61,472 nucleotides of DNA from DSUN01 sp035527715 (GTDB lineage: Bacteria; Planctomycetota; PUPC01; DSUN01), in NCBI GenBank assembly GCA_035527715.1, contig DATKZY010000124.1:1-61472 (forward strand). The letters are read 5' to 3'. Numbering within the stretch: position 1 is the first letter of the stretch; each line of letters begins with the position of its first letter. Positions 1-6,832 of this stretch are shown here, piece after piece. The translations under genes and the position numbers were made by a program. Below the pieces are notes generated by a model. The model worked only from the letters and a program-made list of their open reading frames with translations. It did not search any database and was not told the DNA's origin.

Positions 1-118
1 CACGAAGGGAAAATGGGAGACGCGGAAGGCGTAAGACAGGCGGGGGGAGACCTTTCTTGCAAGAAAGGTCTCCCCCCGCCTGTCTTACGCCTTCCGCGTC
101 TCCCATTTTCCCTTCGTG
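1..118. repeat. perfect 118-bp palindrome at the window edge
   Basis: Bases 1-59 are the exact reverse complement of bases 60-118, with no loop. The right arm contains the last codons of the GH109-like gene (85-118), so the left arm mirrors coding sequence. The inner 44 bases (38-81) look like an ordinary hairpin just past the stop codon. The outer mirrored part has no obvious function. It is most simply a fold-back artefact at a contig end, primed by the inner hairpin. Confidence 0.9.
38..81 (-). terminator. G/C-rich hairpin after the GH109-like gene
   Basis: A perfect stem with a GGGGGGA / TCCCCCC core and a TTCTT / AAGAA tip lies 3 nt past the TAA of the minus-strand gene. There is no U-tract, so intrinsic termination is unproven. 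The hairpin at 8390-8429 has the same layout, which suggests a repeated element placed after genes. Confidence 0.5.
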
Positions 119-1374
119 AAGTCGGGGATTTGCTGGGGGGCGCCGCCCTCGGTGATGGACTTGGCGGAGAGGGGGATGATGCAGCTCCAGGCGGCGGCAT
201 CGGCGGCATCAATCGGCGGCGGGCCGCCGGAGCGAACGGCCTGGAGGAACTCGCGGATCGGGAAGTAGTCGGCCCCCTCGTGGCCGGCGGCCTTCGCTTC
301 GGCGCCGTGCTCGGTCCACTGCGGGTGCTCGAACTCCTTCATATACTTGCTCAGCTCCTCCCACCGATAGCCGTTCGTGCGGCCGTCGAGCCAGAGGAAC
401 TGCTGGCGCGAGTCGTAGCTCGCCTTCAGGCCCTGGAGAGCGTAGTAGGTCGTCGTGGGGTGCGGGCGTGCCGAGCACATGTCGAAGCGGAGGTCAATCA
501 GGGCGCCCTTCGCCGTCCGAATCAGCGTGCTCGTCGAGTCGGGCAACTGGAAGCGCACCTGGCGTGCGGGGTGGCCCTCGGGGAAGCGCTTCGCCACGTA
601 GTCGTTCAGCGCGGCGGAGGTCGTCCTGCCCGCGACGAGCGAGACCAGGCGGTCGCCCCGGTTGATCCCGAGCCACTGGGCGACGGGGCCTAGGGAGTGG
701 GTGGGGTAGACGTTGCCGCAGCAGTCGCGTGCCATCTCGCCCCGCCAGGTGAGCGAGCCGTCGCCCTGGAAGAGGAGCGAGCGGCAGTCGTGCACGTAGC
801 CGCACTCGGCGTAGGTCAGTTCGCCGAAGAGGCCCTTCTGGACCATGTTGAGGATCATCAGGCAGTGGTACCAGTAGCAGCAGTTCTCGGCGAGCATGTA
901 GACCTTGCCCGTCTCCTCGGCGGCGCGGACGATGCCCCAGCATTCGTCCACCGTCATGGCGGCGGCGACCTCGCTGAGCGCGTGCTTGCCCGCGCGGAGG
1001 GCGGCGACGCACATCTCGGCGTGGAGCTGCATCGGCGTCGTCACCAGCACCGCGTCGAGGTCGTCGCGCTGGAGCATGCGCAGGTAGTCCTTCGGGCCGT
1101 TCGGATAGCCCTCGGGCTTCTTGCCGCCTGCTTTCTCGACGATGCCGACGCCGCGGGCGATGGCGCCGGGATTGATGTCGCACAGCGCGGGCACTTCGGC
1201 CCCTACTTTCAGGGCGAGTCCGAGCAGGTAGGAGCCTCGTCCGCCGATGCCGATGACCCCGAGCCGCACGGGCTTCGGCTGCTCCTGCCCAAACGCCTCG
1301 GCGGCCAGGCCCACTGCCGCGCCCGCCGCCACTCCTGCCTTGAGGAACTCCCTACGCAGGATCTCGCTTTCCAT
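85..1374 (-). CDS. Tat-exported Gfo/Idh/MocA-fold glycosidase, GH109-like (alpha-N-acetylgalactosaminidase type)
   Basis: This 429-aa protein has a twin-arginine signal (RREFLKAG, residues 7-14) and a Rossmann motif (GVIGIGGRG, about residue 36). The start is the ATG at 1374, chosen because AGGAGG lies 6 nt upstream; a longer frame to 1485 has no such site. The usual E-K-P motif of the oxidoreductase family is replaced by SEVA. The downstream NCCY, QKGLFGEL and GNVYPTHSLGPVAQWLGINR strings are those of GH109, which hydrolyses glycosides by an NAD+-dependent redox mechanism using the Tyr/His of the YPTH segment. The likely role is periplasmic release of GalNAc. The family assignment rests on motif recognition, and an ordinary exported dehydrogenase remains possible. 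Confidence 0.8.
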   Translation of the reverse strand: MESEILRREFLKAGVAAGAAVGLAAEAFGQEQPKPVRLGVIGIGGRGSYLLGLALKVGAEVPALCDINPGAIARGVGIVEKAGGKKPEGYPNGPKDYLRMLQRDDLDAVLVTTPMQLHAEMCVAALRAGKHALSEVAAAMTVDECWGIVRAAEETGKVYMLAENCCYWYHCLMILNMVQKGLFGELTYAECGYVHDCRSLLFQGDGSLTWRGEMARDCCGNVYPTHSLGPVAQWLGINRGDRLVSLVAGRTTSAALNDYVAKRFPEGHPARQVRFQLPDSTSTLIRTAKGALIDLRFDMCSARPHPTTTYYALQGLKASYDSRQQFLWLDGRTNGYRWEELSKYMKEFEHPQWTEHGAEAKAAGHEGADYFPIREFLQAVRSGGPPPIDAADAAAWSCIIPLSAKSITEGGAPQQIPDFTKGKWETRKA

Positions 1375-1423
1375 GCCGAGCCTCCTTGCTCTCACCGTTC
1401 GGTCCGCGTCACGCGCCCACGCG

Positions 1424-1452
1424 ATGCTACACCCGCCGCACCCGCCGCGCAA
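1424..1452 (-). promoter_or_regulatory. predicted promoter of the GH109-like gene
   Basis: On the minus strand, TTGCGC (1452-1447) and TAGCAT (1429-1424) are separated by 17 bp, about 50 bp upstream of the ATG at 1374. The -35 box faces the 1463-1500 palindrome. Confidence 0.5.
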
Positions 1453-1462
1453 GAGGGCGCGA

Positions 1463-1500
1463 AGCAGAATTGCATACTTGTTCAAGTATGCAATTCTGCT
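1463..1500. promoter_or_regulatory. 18-bp-arm palindrome midway between divergent promoters
   Basis: Arms AGCAGAATTGCATACTTG (1463-1480) and its complement (1483-1500) surround a TT. The site is AT-rich in a GC-rich context and sits 8-10 bp outside both predicted -35 boxes. Its centre is about 62-65 bp upstream of each predicted transcription start, the usual spacing of a class I activator site. The CTTG..CAAG core resembles GntR-type operators, but no regulator gene is present. Confidence 0.6.
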
Positions 1501-1508
1501 CGACGCAC

Positions 1509-1537
1509 TTGCGGGAGTCGAGCTGCGCGCCTATGAT
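1509..1537 (+). promoter_or_regulatory. predicted promoter of the beta-propeller gene
   Basis: TTGCGG (1509-1514), a 17-bp spacer and TATGAT (1532-1537) lie 52 bp upstream of the ATG at 1590 and mirror the minus-strand promoter across the palindrome. Confidence 0.5.
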
Positions 1538-1589
1538 CATAGCTCATGCTCGTCACACTGGCTGCCCCCTTGGCCTTGGAGGTCACCAC

Positions 1590-2492
1590 ATGCTTGCGGC
1601 GAGGTCACGCTACGTGCTCCTGGCGTTTCTCGTTGCCCCGCTGCCTCTGCCGGCCGCGGACGCCCCCAACGATGGCCCCATACGGGGCGACATCCGCCAC
1701 GCCTTTATCCTCTCCGACAGCGGGCGCGGCAAGGTGCTGAAGTTCGACGCCGAGGGCAAGCTCCTCTGGGAGTGCGACGCGCCGAACTCCTACGACTGCT
1801 GCCTCGCCCCCAACGGCAACGTGGTCTTCACCTGCCGCATCCAGGGCAGAGACCACGGCGTCCGCGAGGTCACGCCCGACAAGAAGGTGGTCTGGGAGTA
1901 CAAGGCGACGGGCGAGGTTTTCGCCTGCCAGCGCCTGGCCGACGGCAATACGCTCGTGGGCGAGAGCACCAACGGCCGGCTCGTCGAGGTCGCGCCCGAT
2001 GGCAAGGTCACGAAGGAGATCAAGGTCAAGTGCAAGGCTGCCGGTCACGGCTGCATGCGCATGGCCCGCAAGACCCAGGCCGGCACCTACCTCGTCGGCC
2101 ACCCCGGCGACCGCATGGTCCGCGAGTACAGCGCCACGGGCGACGTGCTCCGCGAGATTCCCGCGCCCGGCCCGGCCTACGGCGCGCAGCTCCTCGACAA
2201 CGGGCACGTGGTCTTCTCGTGCGAGCACTTCGTCATCGAGGTGGACAAGAACGGCAAGGAGGTCTGGCGGCTCTCGGACAAGGAGATTCCCGAGGTGGGG
2301 CCGAAGTGGCTCGCCTGCATCGCCCGGCTGCCCAACGGCAACACGGTGGTCGGCAACTGGCTCGGCCACGGCCAGGAGGGCAAGGGCGCGCCCCTCTTCG
2401 AGGTCACGCCCGACAAGAAGGTCGTCTGGCAGTTCACCGACGTGACGACGACGCGGAACGTGACGGGGTTCGCGCTCCTCGACGGTCGGTGA
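1590..2492 (+). CDS. exported PQQ-like/arylsulfotransferase-like beta-propeller protein
   Basis: This 300-aa protein starts at ATG 1590, which has TTGGAGG 7 nt upstream. An upstream extension of the frame is not credible as protein. Residues 1-23 form a signal peptide ending near PAADA. The rest is built of short repeats of the type xGKVLWEYxxxGEVFxxQRLxDGNTLVGE, as in PQQ-binding-like and arylsulfotransferase-like six-bladed propellers. No catalytic histidine of true aryl sulfotransferases could be assigned, so an enzymatic role is unproven and ligand or substrate binding is equally likely. It is divergent from the GH109-like gene and probably shares its regulator. Confidence 0.75.
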   Translation: MLAARSRYVLLAFLVAPLPLPAADAPNDGPIRGDIRHAFILSDSGRGKVLKFDAEGKLLWECDAPNSYDCCLAPNGNVVFTCRIQGRDHGVREVTPDKKVVWEYKATGEVFACQRLADGNTLVGESTNGRLVEVAPDGKVTKEIKVKCKAAGHGCMRMARKTQAGTYLVGHPGDRMVREYSATGDVLREIPAPGPAYGAQLLDNGHVVFSCEHFVIEVDKNGKEVWRLSDKEIPEVGPKWLACIARLPNGNTVVGNWLGHGQEGKGAPLFEVTPDKKVVWQFTDVTTTRNVTGFALLDGR

Positions 2493-2601
2493 CGCACCCG
2501 CGGCGCACCCGCGGCTCGGGGCCGGGCAACGAGGACCCGCTGTCGCCTTCTCTCAGGGAAAGGGAACAGTGCGTGCGCGCCCACGGGCGGCCCGCGCTCG
2601 G

Positions 2602-2763
2602 CTATGCATCGCCCGCTCGGAACAGGCGCGTGAGCACGAAGATGCCCGCCACGGCCGCCGCGATGCCCGCGATCAGCGGCTTGGCTCCGACCATCACAGC
2701 AAGCAGGCTCCCAACGCACACCAGCAACGCCAGGATTCCGGGGACCCCCAAGCGATCTAGCAC
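2602..2763 (-). CDS. small two-helix membrane protein
   Basis: This 53-aa hypothetical protein uses a GTG start at 2763. AAAGGAGG lies 9 nt upstream, and that sets the start; the in-frame ATGs at 2793 and 2811 lie before this ribosome site. Two hydrophobic stretches (about residues 8-24 and 28-43) separated by a Gly-Ala-Lys-Pro turn suggest an inner-membrane hairpin. No family was recognised. It stands alone between two plus-strand genes. Confidence 0.5.
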   Translation of the reverse strand: MLDRLGVPGILALLVCVGSLLAVMVGAKPLIAGIAAAVAGIFVLTRLFRAGDA

Positions 2764-2850
2764 CAGGGTGGCCCTCCTTTCGACCCCCAGCATACGCCTA
2801 CTGCCCCCCATGTGTCAACTCCCCGGACGCAATCGGGTGCGGCCCCGCCC

Positions 2851-2879
2851 TTGCTTCCTGGCCCCGATCAGGGTATATT
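2851..2879 (+). promoter_or_regulatory. predicted promoter of the aldolase operon
   Basis: TTGCTT (2851-2856), a 17-bp spacer and TATATT (2874-2879) lie 56 bp before the aldolase ATG. Confidence 0.6.
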
Positions 2880-2935
2880 GCCGGGGGCGGGGCCACCCAA
2901 GGCCCCTCGTCTCGAATCACTGAGGATCGCAGGCC

Positions 2936-4039
2936 ATGGCAAGACGACGAGATGCGCTCGAGGTTTCGGCGATGATGCCCGGGAAGCTGTTGGGAATGCA
3001 GCGGATCGCGAACCCCAACGGGACGTTTACCATGCTGGCCCTCGACCAGAACAACTCGGTCGTCAAGATGGCCAGGACCGCCCTGGCGCGGCGGGGCGAG
3101 GAGCGCGAGCCGACGTATGCCGAGATCGTGCGGGCCAAGCTCGACCTCACGGCGGTCCTCGCCAGGAAGGCGAGCGCCGTGCTGCTGGACTCGAATTACG
3201 GGGCGTGGCACGCGGTGTGCGCGATGAAGCTTTCCCCTCGGGCCGGGCTCATCGTGCGCCTCGAGCAGTCGGGCGCGCCCTCCACCGCCGACGGCATCGG
3301 GAAGCTCACGGCCATCGAGCCGGGCTGGAGCGTGGCCAAGATCAAGCGCCTGGGCGCCCACGCCGTCAAGCTCCTGGCCTTCTACGAGCCGACGCACACC
3401 GAGAGCGCCGCCGCCCAGCGCGCCCTCGTCGAGCAGGTCGCACGCGCCTGCGACGAGCACGACATCGTGTTCCTTCTCGAGACCCTGAGCTACCCGCTCG
3501 GGGGGGAGGACAAGGGCTCCCCCTCGTACCTCGACCGGAAGGCGACCACGGTGATGGACTCCGCTCGGCACCTGAGCGGCCTGTGCGACGTCTATAAGGC
3601 CGAGTTTCCCGGCACCCTGGGCCGCGAGAGCGAGGCCCAGCTCGCGGGCAACCTCGATGCTCTCGACCAGGCGTGCGCCCGGCCCTGGGTGCTGCTGAGC
3701 GCCGGGGTGGACTACCCCGACTACGAGAGACAGGTTCAGATGGCCCTCCAGCACGGCGCCAGCGGCATCCTGGGCGGGAGGGCCTTCTGGAAGGAGTACT
3801 TCGACTTCGACGACGGGGCCGCGCGCCTCGGATTCCTCCGCACCGAGGGCGTCCGCCGCCTCACGGCCATCGGCGACCTCGTGAAGCAGCAGGCCGTGCC
3901 CTGGTTCAAGCGCTACGGCCTCACGAGGGCCAGCTTCGCACGAGTCCGCATCCCCGAGGGCTGGCAGCGCGACTACGCCGCCGGAGCCCCCTCGGAGCCG
4001 CGGCCCGCAGGCCCGGCCGACACACGGGGGGACTACTGA
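2936..4039 (+). CDS. LacD-family (tagatose-1,6-bisphosphate type) class I aldolase
   Basis: This 367-aa cytoplasmic protein of the DeoC/LacD family contains MLALDQNNS (about residues 32-40), LLDSNYGAW, VKLLAFYEP and a Schiff-base lysine context DVYKAEFPG (Lys221). Family members cleave tagatose-1,6-bisphosphate to DHAP and glyceraldehyde-3-phosphate, in galactose or GalNAc catabolism. The related YihT enzymes act on 6-deoxy-6-sulfofructose-1-phosphate. It is longer than typical LacD (about 326 aa), with a charged, Pro-rich tail. It leads an operon with the FxLYD and Gfo/Idh/MocA genes. The ATG at 2936 has only a weak ribosome site, and the ATG at 2972 is an alternative. Sugar specificity cannot be read from sequence. 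Confidence 0.8.
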   Translation: MARRRDALEVSAMMPGKLLGMQRIANPNGTFTMLALDQNNSVVKMARTALARRGEEREPTYAEIVRAKLDLTAVLARKASAVLLDSNYGAWHAVCAMKLSPRAGLIVRLEQSGAPSTADGIGKLTAIEPGWSVAKIKRLGAHAVKLLAFYEPTHTESAAAQRALVEQVARACDEHDIVFLLETLSYPLGGEDKGSPSYLDRKATTVMDSARHLSGLCDVYKAEFPGTLGRESEAQLAGNLDALDQACARPWVLLSAGVDYPDYERQVQMALQHGASGILGGRAFWKEYFDFDDGAARLGFLRTEGVRRLTAIGDLVKQQAVPWFKRYGLTRASFARVRIPEGWQRDYAAGAPSEPRPAGPADTRGDY

Positions 4040-4090
4040 TGCCCCCGGTCTGACCGCTTTCCGCTGCCGCTCGCAGCAAGGAGTGAACCC

Positions 4091-4726
4091 ATGCGGCCCC
4101 TCCTCCGATGCCTGCTCCCGCTTGCCCTGGCCCTTCCCGCGCCTGCCGGCGCGCAGGAGACGAAGGAGTGGACACCCCAGTTGCTCACCAAGGAGCTGGC
4201 CGATGTGGACCGGCGGCTCAAGGCCCTCGAGCAACACACCAGGCCGACCGGCCGCCGCATCATCGAGCTCGAGGACCAGTTGCGGGGCCTGCGCATCAAG
4301 GCCGAGGCGCTCGAAATGCACGTCAAGAACCTCGAGGACACGGTGCAGGCCCTGCGCAAAGAGCTGGCGGCCCTTGCCGGGCGCACCGACGCCATCGAGG
4401 CCCGGCCCACCCCGGGTCCCGCCCCGGCCCCCGCCACCAAGGGCACCCTCGTGCCCTCCGCCGCCGGGTCCATCCGCAGCCAGAAGGTCTCCACGGAGGC
4501 CGAAATGGTCACCATCACGGGGGTCGTGGCGAACACCGGCGAGAAGCCGCTCGTCTTCGTCATCGTCCAGGCCGAGTTCCTCGACAAGGAAGGCAATGTC
4601 GTCAAGACCGAGTCCACCTACACCGAGCCGCGGGTCGTCCCGGCCGGGTCCACGGCCACATTCGTCCTCAAGGCGGCGCGCGACCCGCGTGCCCAGGACC
4701 ACCGCCTTTCGCTGAGGACCGAATGA
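4091..4726 (+). CDS. exported coiled-coil protein with FxLYD-like domain
   Basis: This 211-aa protein has AAGGAG 7 nt before its ATG. Residues 1-21 form a signal peptide (LPLALALPAPAGAQ). Residues about 25-100 are a charged heptad region predicted to form a coiled coil, followed by an Ala-Pro linker. The C-terminal 75 residues (VTITGVVANTGEKPL to LSLRTE) have the immunoglobulin-like pattern of FxLYD domains. Function is unknown; a periplasmic, structural or binding role is likely. It is the second gene of the aldolase operon, 51 bp after the stop. Confidence 0.65.
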   Translation: MRPLLRCLLPLALALPAPAGAQETKEWTPQLLTKELADVDRRLKALEQHTRPTGRRIIELEDQLRGLRIKAEALEMHVKNLEDTVQALRKELAALAGRTDAIEARPTPGPAPAPATKGTLVPSAAGSIRSQKVSTEAEMVTITGVVANTGEKPLVFVIVQAEFLDKEGNVVKTESTYTEPRVVPAGSTATFVLKAARDPRAQDHRLSLRTE

Positions 4727-4769
4727 GCGTTCCTCGGACCATGCACGCCTGCCAGGAAAGGAGACCAGG

Positions 4770-5981
4770 ATGAAGGGCCTGACGCGCGGACCTTCGCGGC
4801 GAGAGTTCTTGCGAGCCACGGCGGCGGTGGGGGCGCCGTACTTCCTCGCCTCCACGGCGCTGGGCGCGGAGGGGCGAGCGGCGGCCAGCGAGCGCATCAC
4901 CATGGGCGGCATCGGCATGGGCGGACGCGGGAGCGGCGACCTCAGGGGCTTCTCCAACTTCCCCCAGGTCCAGGTCCTCGCCGTCTGCGACGTGGTGAAG
5001 GCCAAGCGCGACAACATGAAGGCCGCGATGGACCAGAAGTACGGCAACAAGGACTGCGCCTCGGTCAACGACTTCCGCGAGATCATCGCGCGGCCCGACA
5101 TAGACACGGTGATGATCGGCACGCCCGACCACTGGCACGCCATCATCGCCTGCGAGGCGATGAAGGCCGGGAAGGACGTGTTTTGCGAGAAGCCCGAGAC
5201 GCTGACGATTCGCGAGGGCCGCATCATGGTCGAGACCGCCCGGCGCTACGCCCGCGTCTTCTCGGGCGGCAGCCAGCGCGTGCTGGGCGACTACGGGGCG
5301 CTGGCCCGCTACATCCGCAGCGGCGCCATCGGCGAGGTCAAGGAGGCATTCGTCAGCGTCGGCGGCCCCTCGCGCGACTGCGACCTGGCGCCCGAGCCCG
5401 TGCCGCCCGGCCTCGACTGGGACCTCTGGCTCGGCCCCGCCCCCTGGGCGCCCTACAACCGCGGCCGCCTCGGCTTCCGCGCCTGGAAGGACTACTCGGG
5501 CGGCGGCATGACCGACTGGGGCGCACACAAGTTCGGCGCCGTCGTCTTCGCCATGGACCTTCAGGAAACCGGCCCTGTCGAGATCCTCCCGCCCGACGGC
5601 AAGGACGTGAAGCTGCTGACCTACGTCTACGCCAGCGGCTTCCGCCTGTACCACGGCGGGGGCGGCGACATCACCTACAAGGGCACCGAGGGCGAGGCAT
5701 CGCGGCGCCAGATGGGCCAGCCCATCCGCCCCGTCGAGATGCTCACCTACAAGGGGAACGGCGGCCTGGCCGGCGACTTCCTCCACTGCGTCGTCACCCG
5801 CGAGCGCCCCTTCCGCGACATCGAGTTCGCCCACCGCGGCGTCAGCGTCTGCCACCTCGGCAACCTGGCCTACTGGCTCGGACGCCCCCTCAAGTGGGAC
5901 CCCGTGAAGGAAGACTTCGTCGGCGACCCCGACGCCAGCCGCTGGGTGGACCGGCCCAAGCGCGAGCCGTGGACGCTGTGA
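4770..5981 (+). CDS. Tat-exported Gfo/Idh/MocA-family oxidoreductase
   Basis: This 403-aa protein has AAAGGAG 8 nt upstream of ATG 4770. Its twin-arginine signal is SRREFLRATAAVG (residues 9-21). The Rossmann motif GGIGMGGRGSG and the NAD(P)-proximal motif CEKP (residues 139-142) are intact, unlike in the GH109-like gene. TDWGAHKFG is the usual substrate-side His region. Such proteins are exported sugar or polyol dehydrogenases that presumably bind NAD(P) before Tat export. It is the last gene of the aldolase operon. The substrate is unknown. Confidence 0.85.
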   Translation: MKGLTRGPSRREFLRATAAVGAPYFLASTALGAEGRAAASERITMGGIGMGGRGSGDLRGFSNFPQVQVLAVCDVVKAKRDNMKAAMDQKYGNKDCASVNDFREIIARPDIDTVMIGTPDHWHAIIACEAMKAGKDVFCEKPETLTIREGRIMVETARRYARVFSGGSQRVLGDYGALARYIRSGAIGEVKEAFVSVGGPSRDCDLAPEPVPPGLDWDLWLGPAPWAPYNRGRLGFRAWKDYSGGGMTDWGAHKFGAVVFAMDLQETGPVEILPPDGKDVKLLTYVYASGFRLYHGGGGDITYKGTEGEASRRQMGQPIRPVEMLTYKGNGGLAGDFLHCVVTRERPFRDIEFAHRGVSVCHLGNLAYWLGRPLKWDPVKEDFVGDPDASRWVDRPKREPWTL

Positions 5982-6053
5982 GGGGCGGCGTTCGGCTCCC
6001 TGTGCTCGGGTGCAGCGACTGCTGCCGCGCCCTCAGGGCAGGATGGGCGATGC

Positions 6054-6088
6054 TTGACATGACATGGCAGTGTCTGGTACCATGTCAT
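6054..6088 (+). promoter_or_regulatory. promoter and overlapping operator of the toxin-antitoxin pair
   Basis: TTGACA (6054-6059) and TACCAT (6078-6083) have an 18-bp spacer. Inverted 9-bp arms ATGACATGG (6059-6067) and CCATGTCAT (6080-6088) overlap the ends of both boxes. This arrangement is expected for autorepression by the antitoxin. Confidence 0.7.
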
Positions 6089-6106
6089 GCCGGAAAGGAG
6101 ACCAAC

Positions 6107-6334
6107 ATGGTCACGGTGACCTTCACGGACCTCCGGAACCACGCGAAGAAGTACTTCGATGCCGTGCAAGAGGGCGAGACGCTTGAGGTCTACCGACACG
6201 GTAAGCCGATCGCTGTAGTATCTCCCGCGAGACGGCCGGCCTCAGACTACTGGAAGCGTCGCGTCGCTCCCCTGGCGATCGAGGGGCTGTCGCTGAGCAA
6301 GGAGATTCTGGCTGACCGGGAGGAGGGCCGGTAG
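6107..6334 (+). CDS. Phd/YefM-type antitoxin
   Basis: This 75-aa protein starts at ATG 6107, with AAAGGAG 7 nt upstream; frames extending further upstream are antisense-type shadows of the preceding gene. The N-terminus VTFTDLRNHAKKYFDAVQEG then LEVYRHGKPIAVVSP is the classic Phd/YefM DNA-binding dimer fold. The C-terminal LSLSKEILADREEGR should be the toxin-neutralising tail. Its stop overlaps the GTG of the toxin gene by one base, so the two are co-translated. Autoregulation is supported by the operator at 6059-6088. Confidence 0.9.
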   Translation: MVTVTFTDLRNHAKKYFDAVQEGETLEVYRHGKPIAVVSPARRPASDYWKRRVAPLAIEGLSLSKEILADREEGR

Positions 6335-6750
6335 TGCGTCTGTTCGCCGATTCTTCGGCCTTGGTCAAACGCTACATTGCCGAGCCTGCAAGGGAGTTGG
6401 TTCTGGCCCGTTGCGCAGAGGCCGACGAGATCCTCGCGAGCATCATCGCCATGCCCGAGATCATGGCCACGCTCAACCGGCTTCAGCGGGCCGGCACACT
6501 CTCCGACGAGGAGTACAAAGCGCTCAAGCAGCGCGTCCTCGCGGACATGGAGCACGCGACCATTGTTTCTATCACGCCAACGGTGCTGGCGAGCACCATC
6601 ATGTCGCTGGAGCGCGCACCCCTGCGAGCGATGGATGCCATCCACGTCGCCTCTGCCTTGGGGTGCAGTCCCGACCGTTTCCTCACCGCCGACCAGCGCC
6701 AGCACGAGGCCGCTGAGGCGATGGGACTGAAGTCGGAATTCGTCGGCTGA
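6334..6750 (+). CDS. PIN-domain toxin (VapC family)
   Basis: This 138-aa protein starts with GTG at 6334 inside TAGTG. The PIN-domain acidic residues are visible: Asp6 (LFADSSAL), Glu42 (MPEIMATL), Asp101 (MDAIHVAS) and Asp120 (LTADQRQ). It should be a Mg2+-dependent ribonuclease held inactive by the upstream Phd-type antitoxin. The pairing of a Phd-like antitoxin with a PIN toxin is common. The catalytic set looks complete, so the module is probably active. Confidence 0.9.
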   Translation: MRLFADSSALVKRYIAEPARELVLARCAEADEILASIIAMPEIMATLNRLQRAGTLSDEEYKALKQRVLADMEHATIVSITPTVLASTIMSLERAPLRAMDAIHVASALGCSPDRFLTADQRQHEAAEAMGLKSEFVG

Positions 6751-6769
6751 CCGAATCGCCCGCCCCGCG

Positions 6770-6797
6770 TTGATTTTCCCCACCACACGGCTATAAT
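6770..6797 (+). promoter_or_regulatory. predicted promoter of the acyl-CoA synthetase gene
   Basis: TTGATT (6770-6775), a 16-bp spacer and a consensus TATAAT (6792-6797) lie 35 bp before the ATG. Confidence 0.65.
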
Positions 6798-6832
6798 GCC
6801 CGGCGGACATACCTTTCGCTCAGGAGAGCGCC

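Noticed and set aside
2493..2514. Tandem copies of CGCACCCGCGG
   Set aside because: Only two 11-base copies in a GC-rich intergenic segment. Too short to call a repeat feature.
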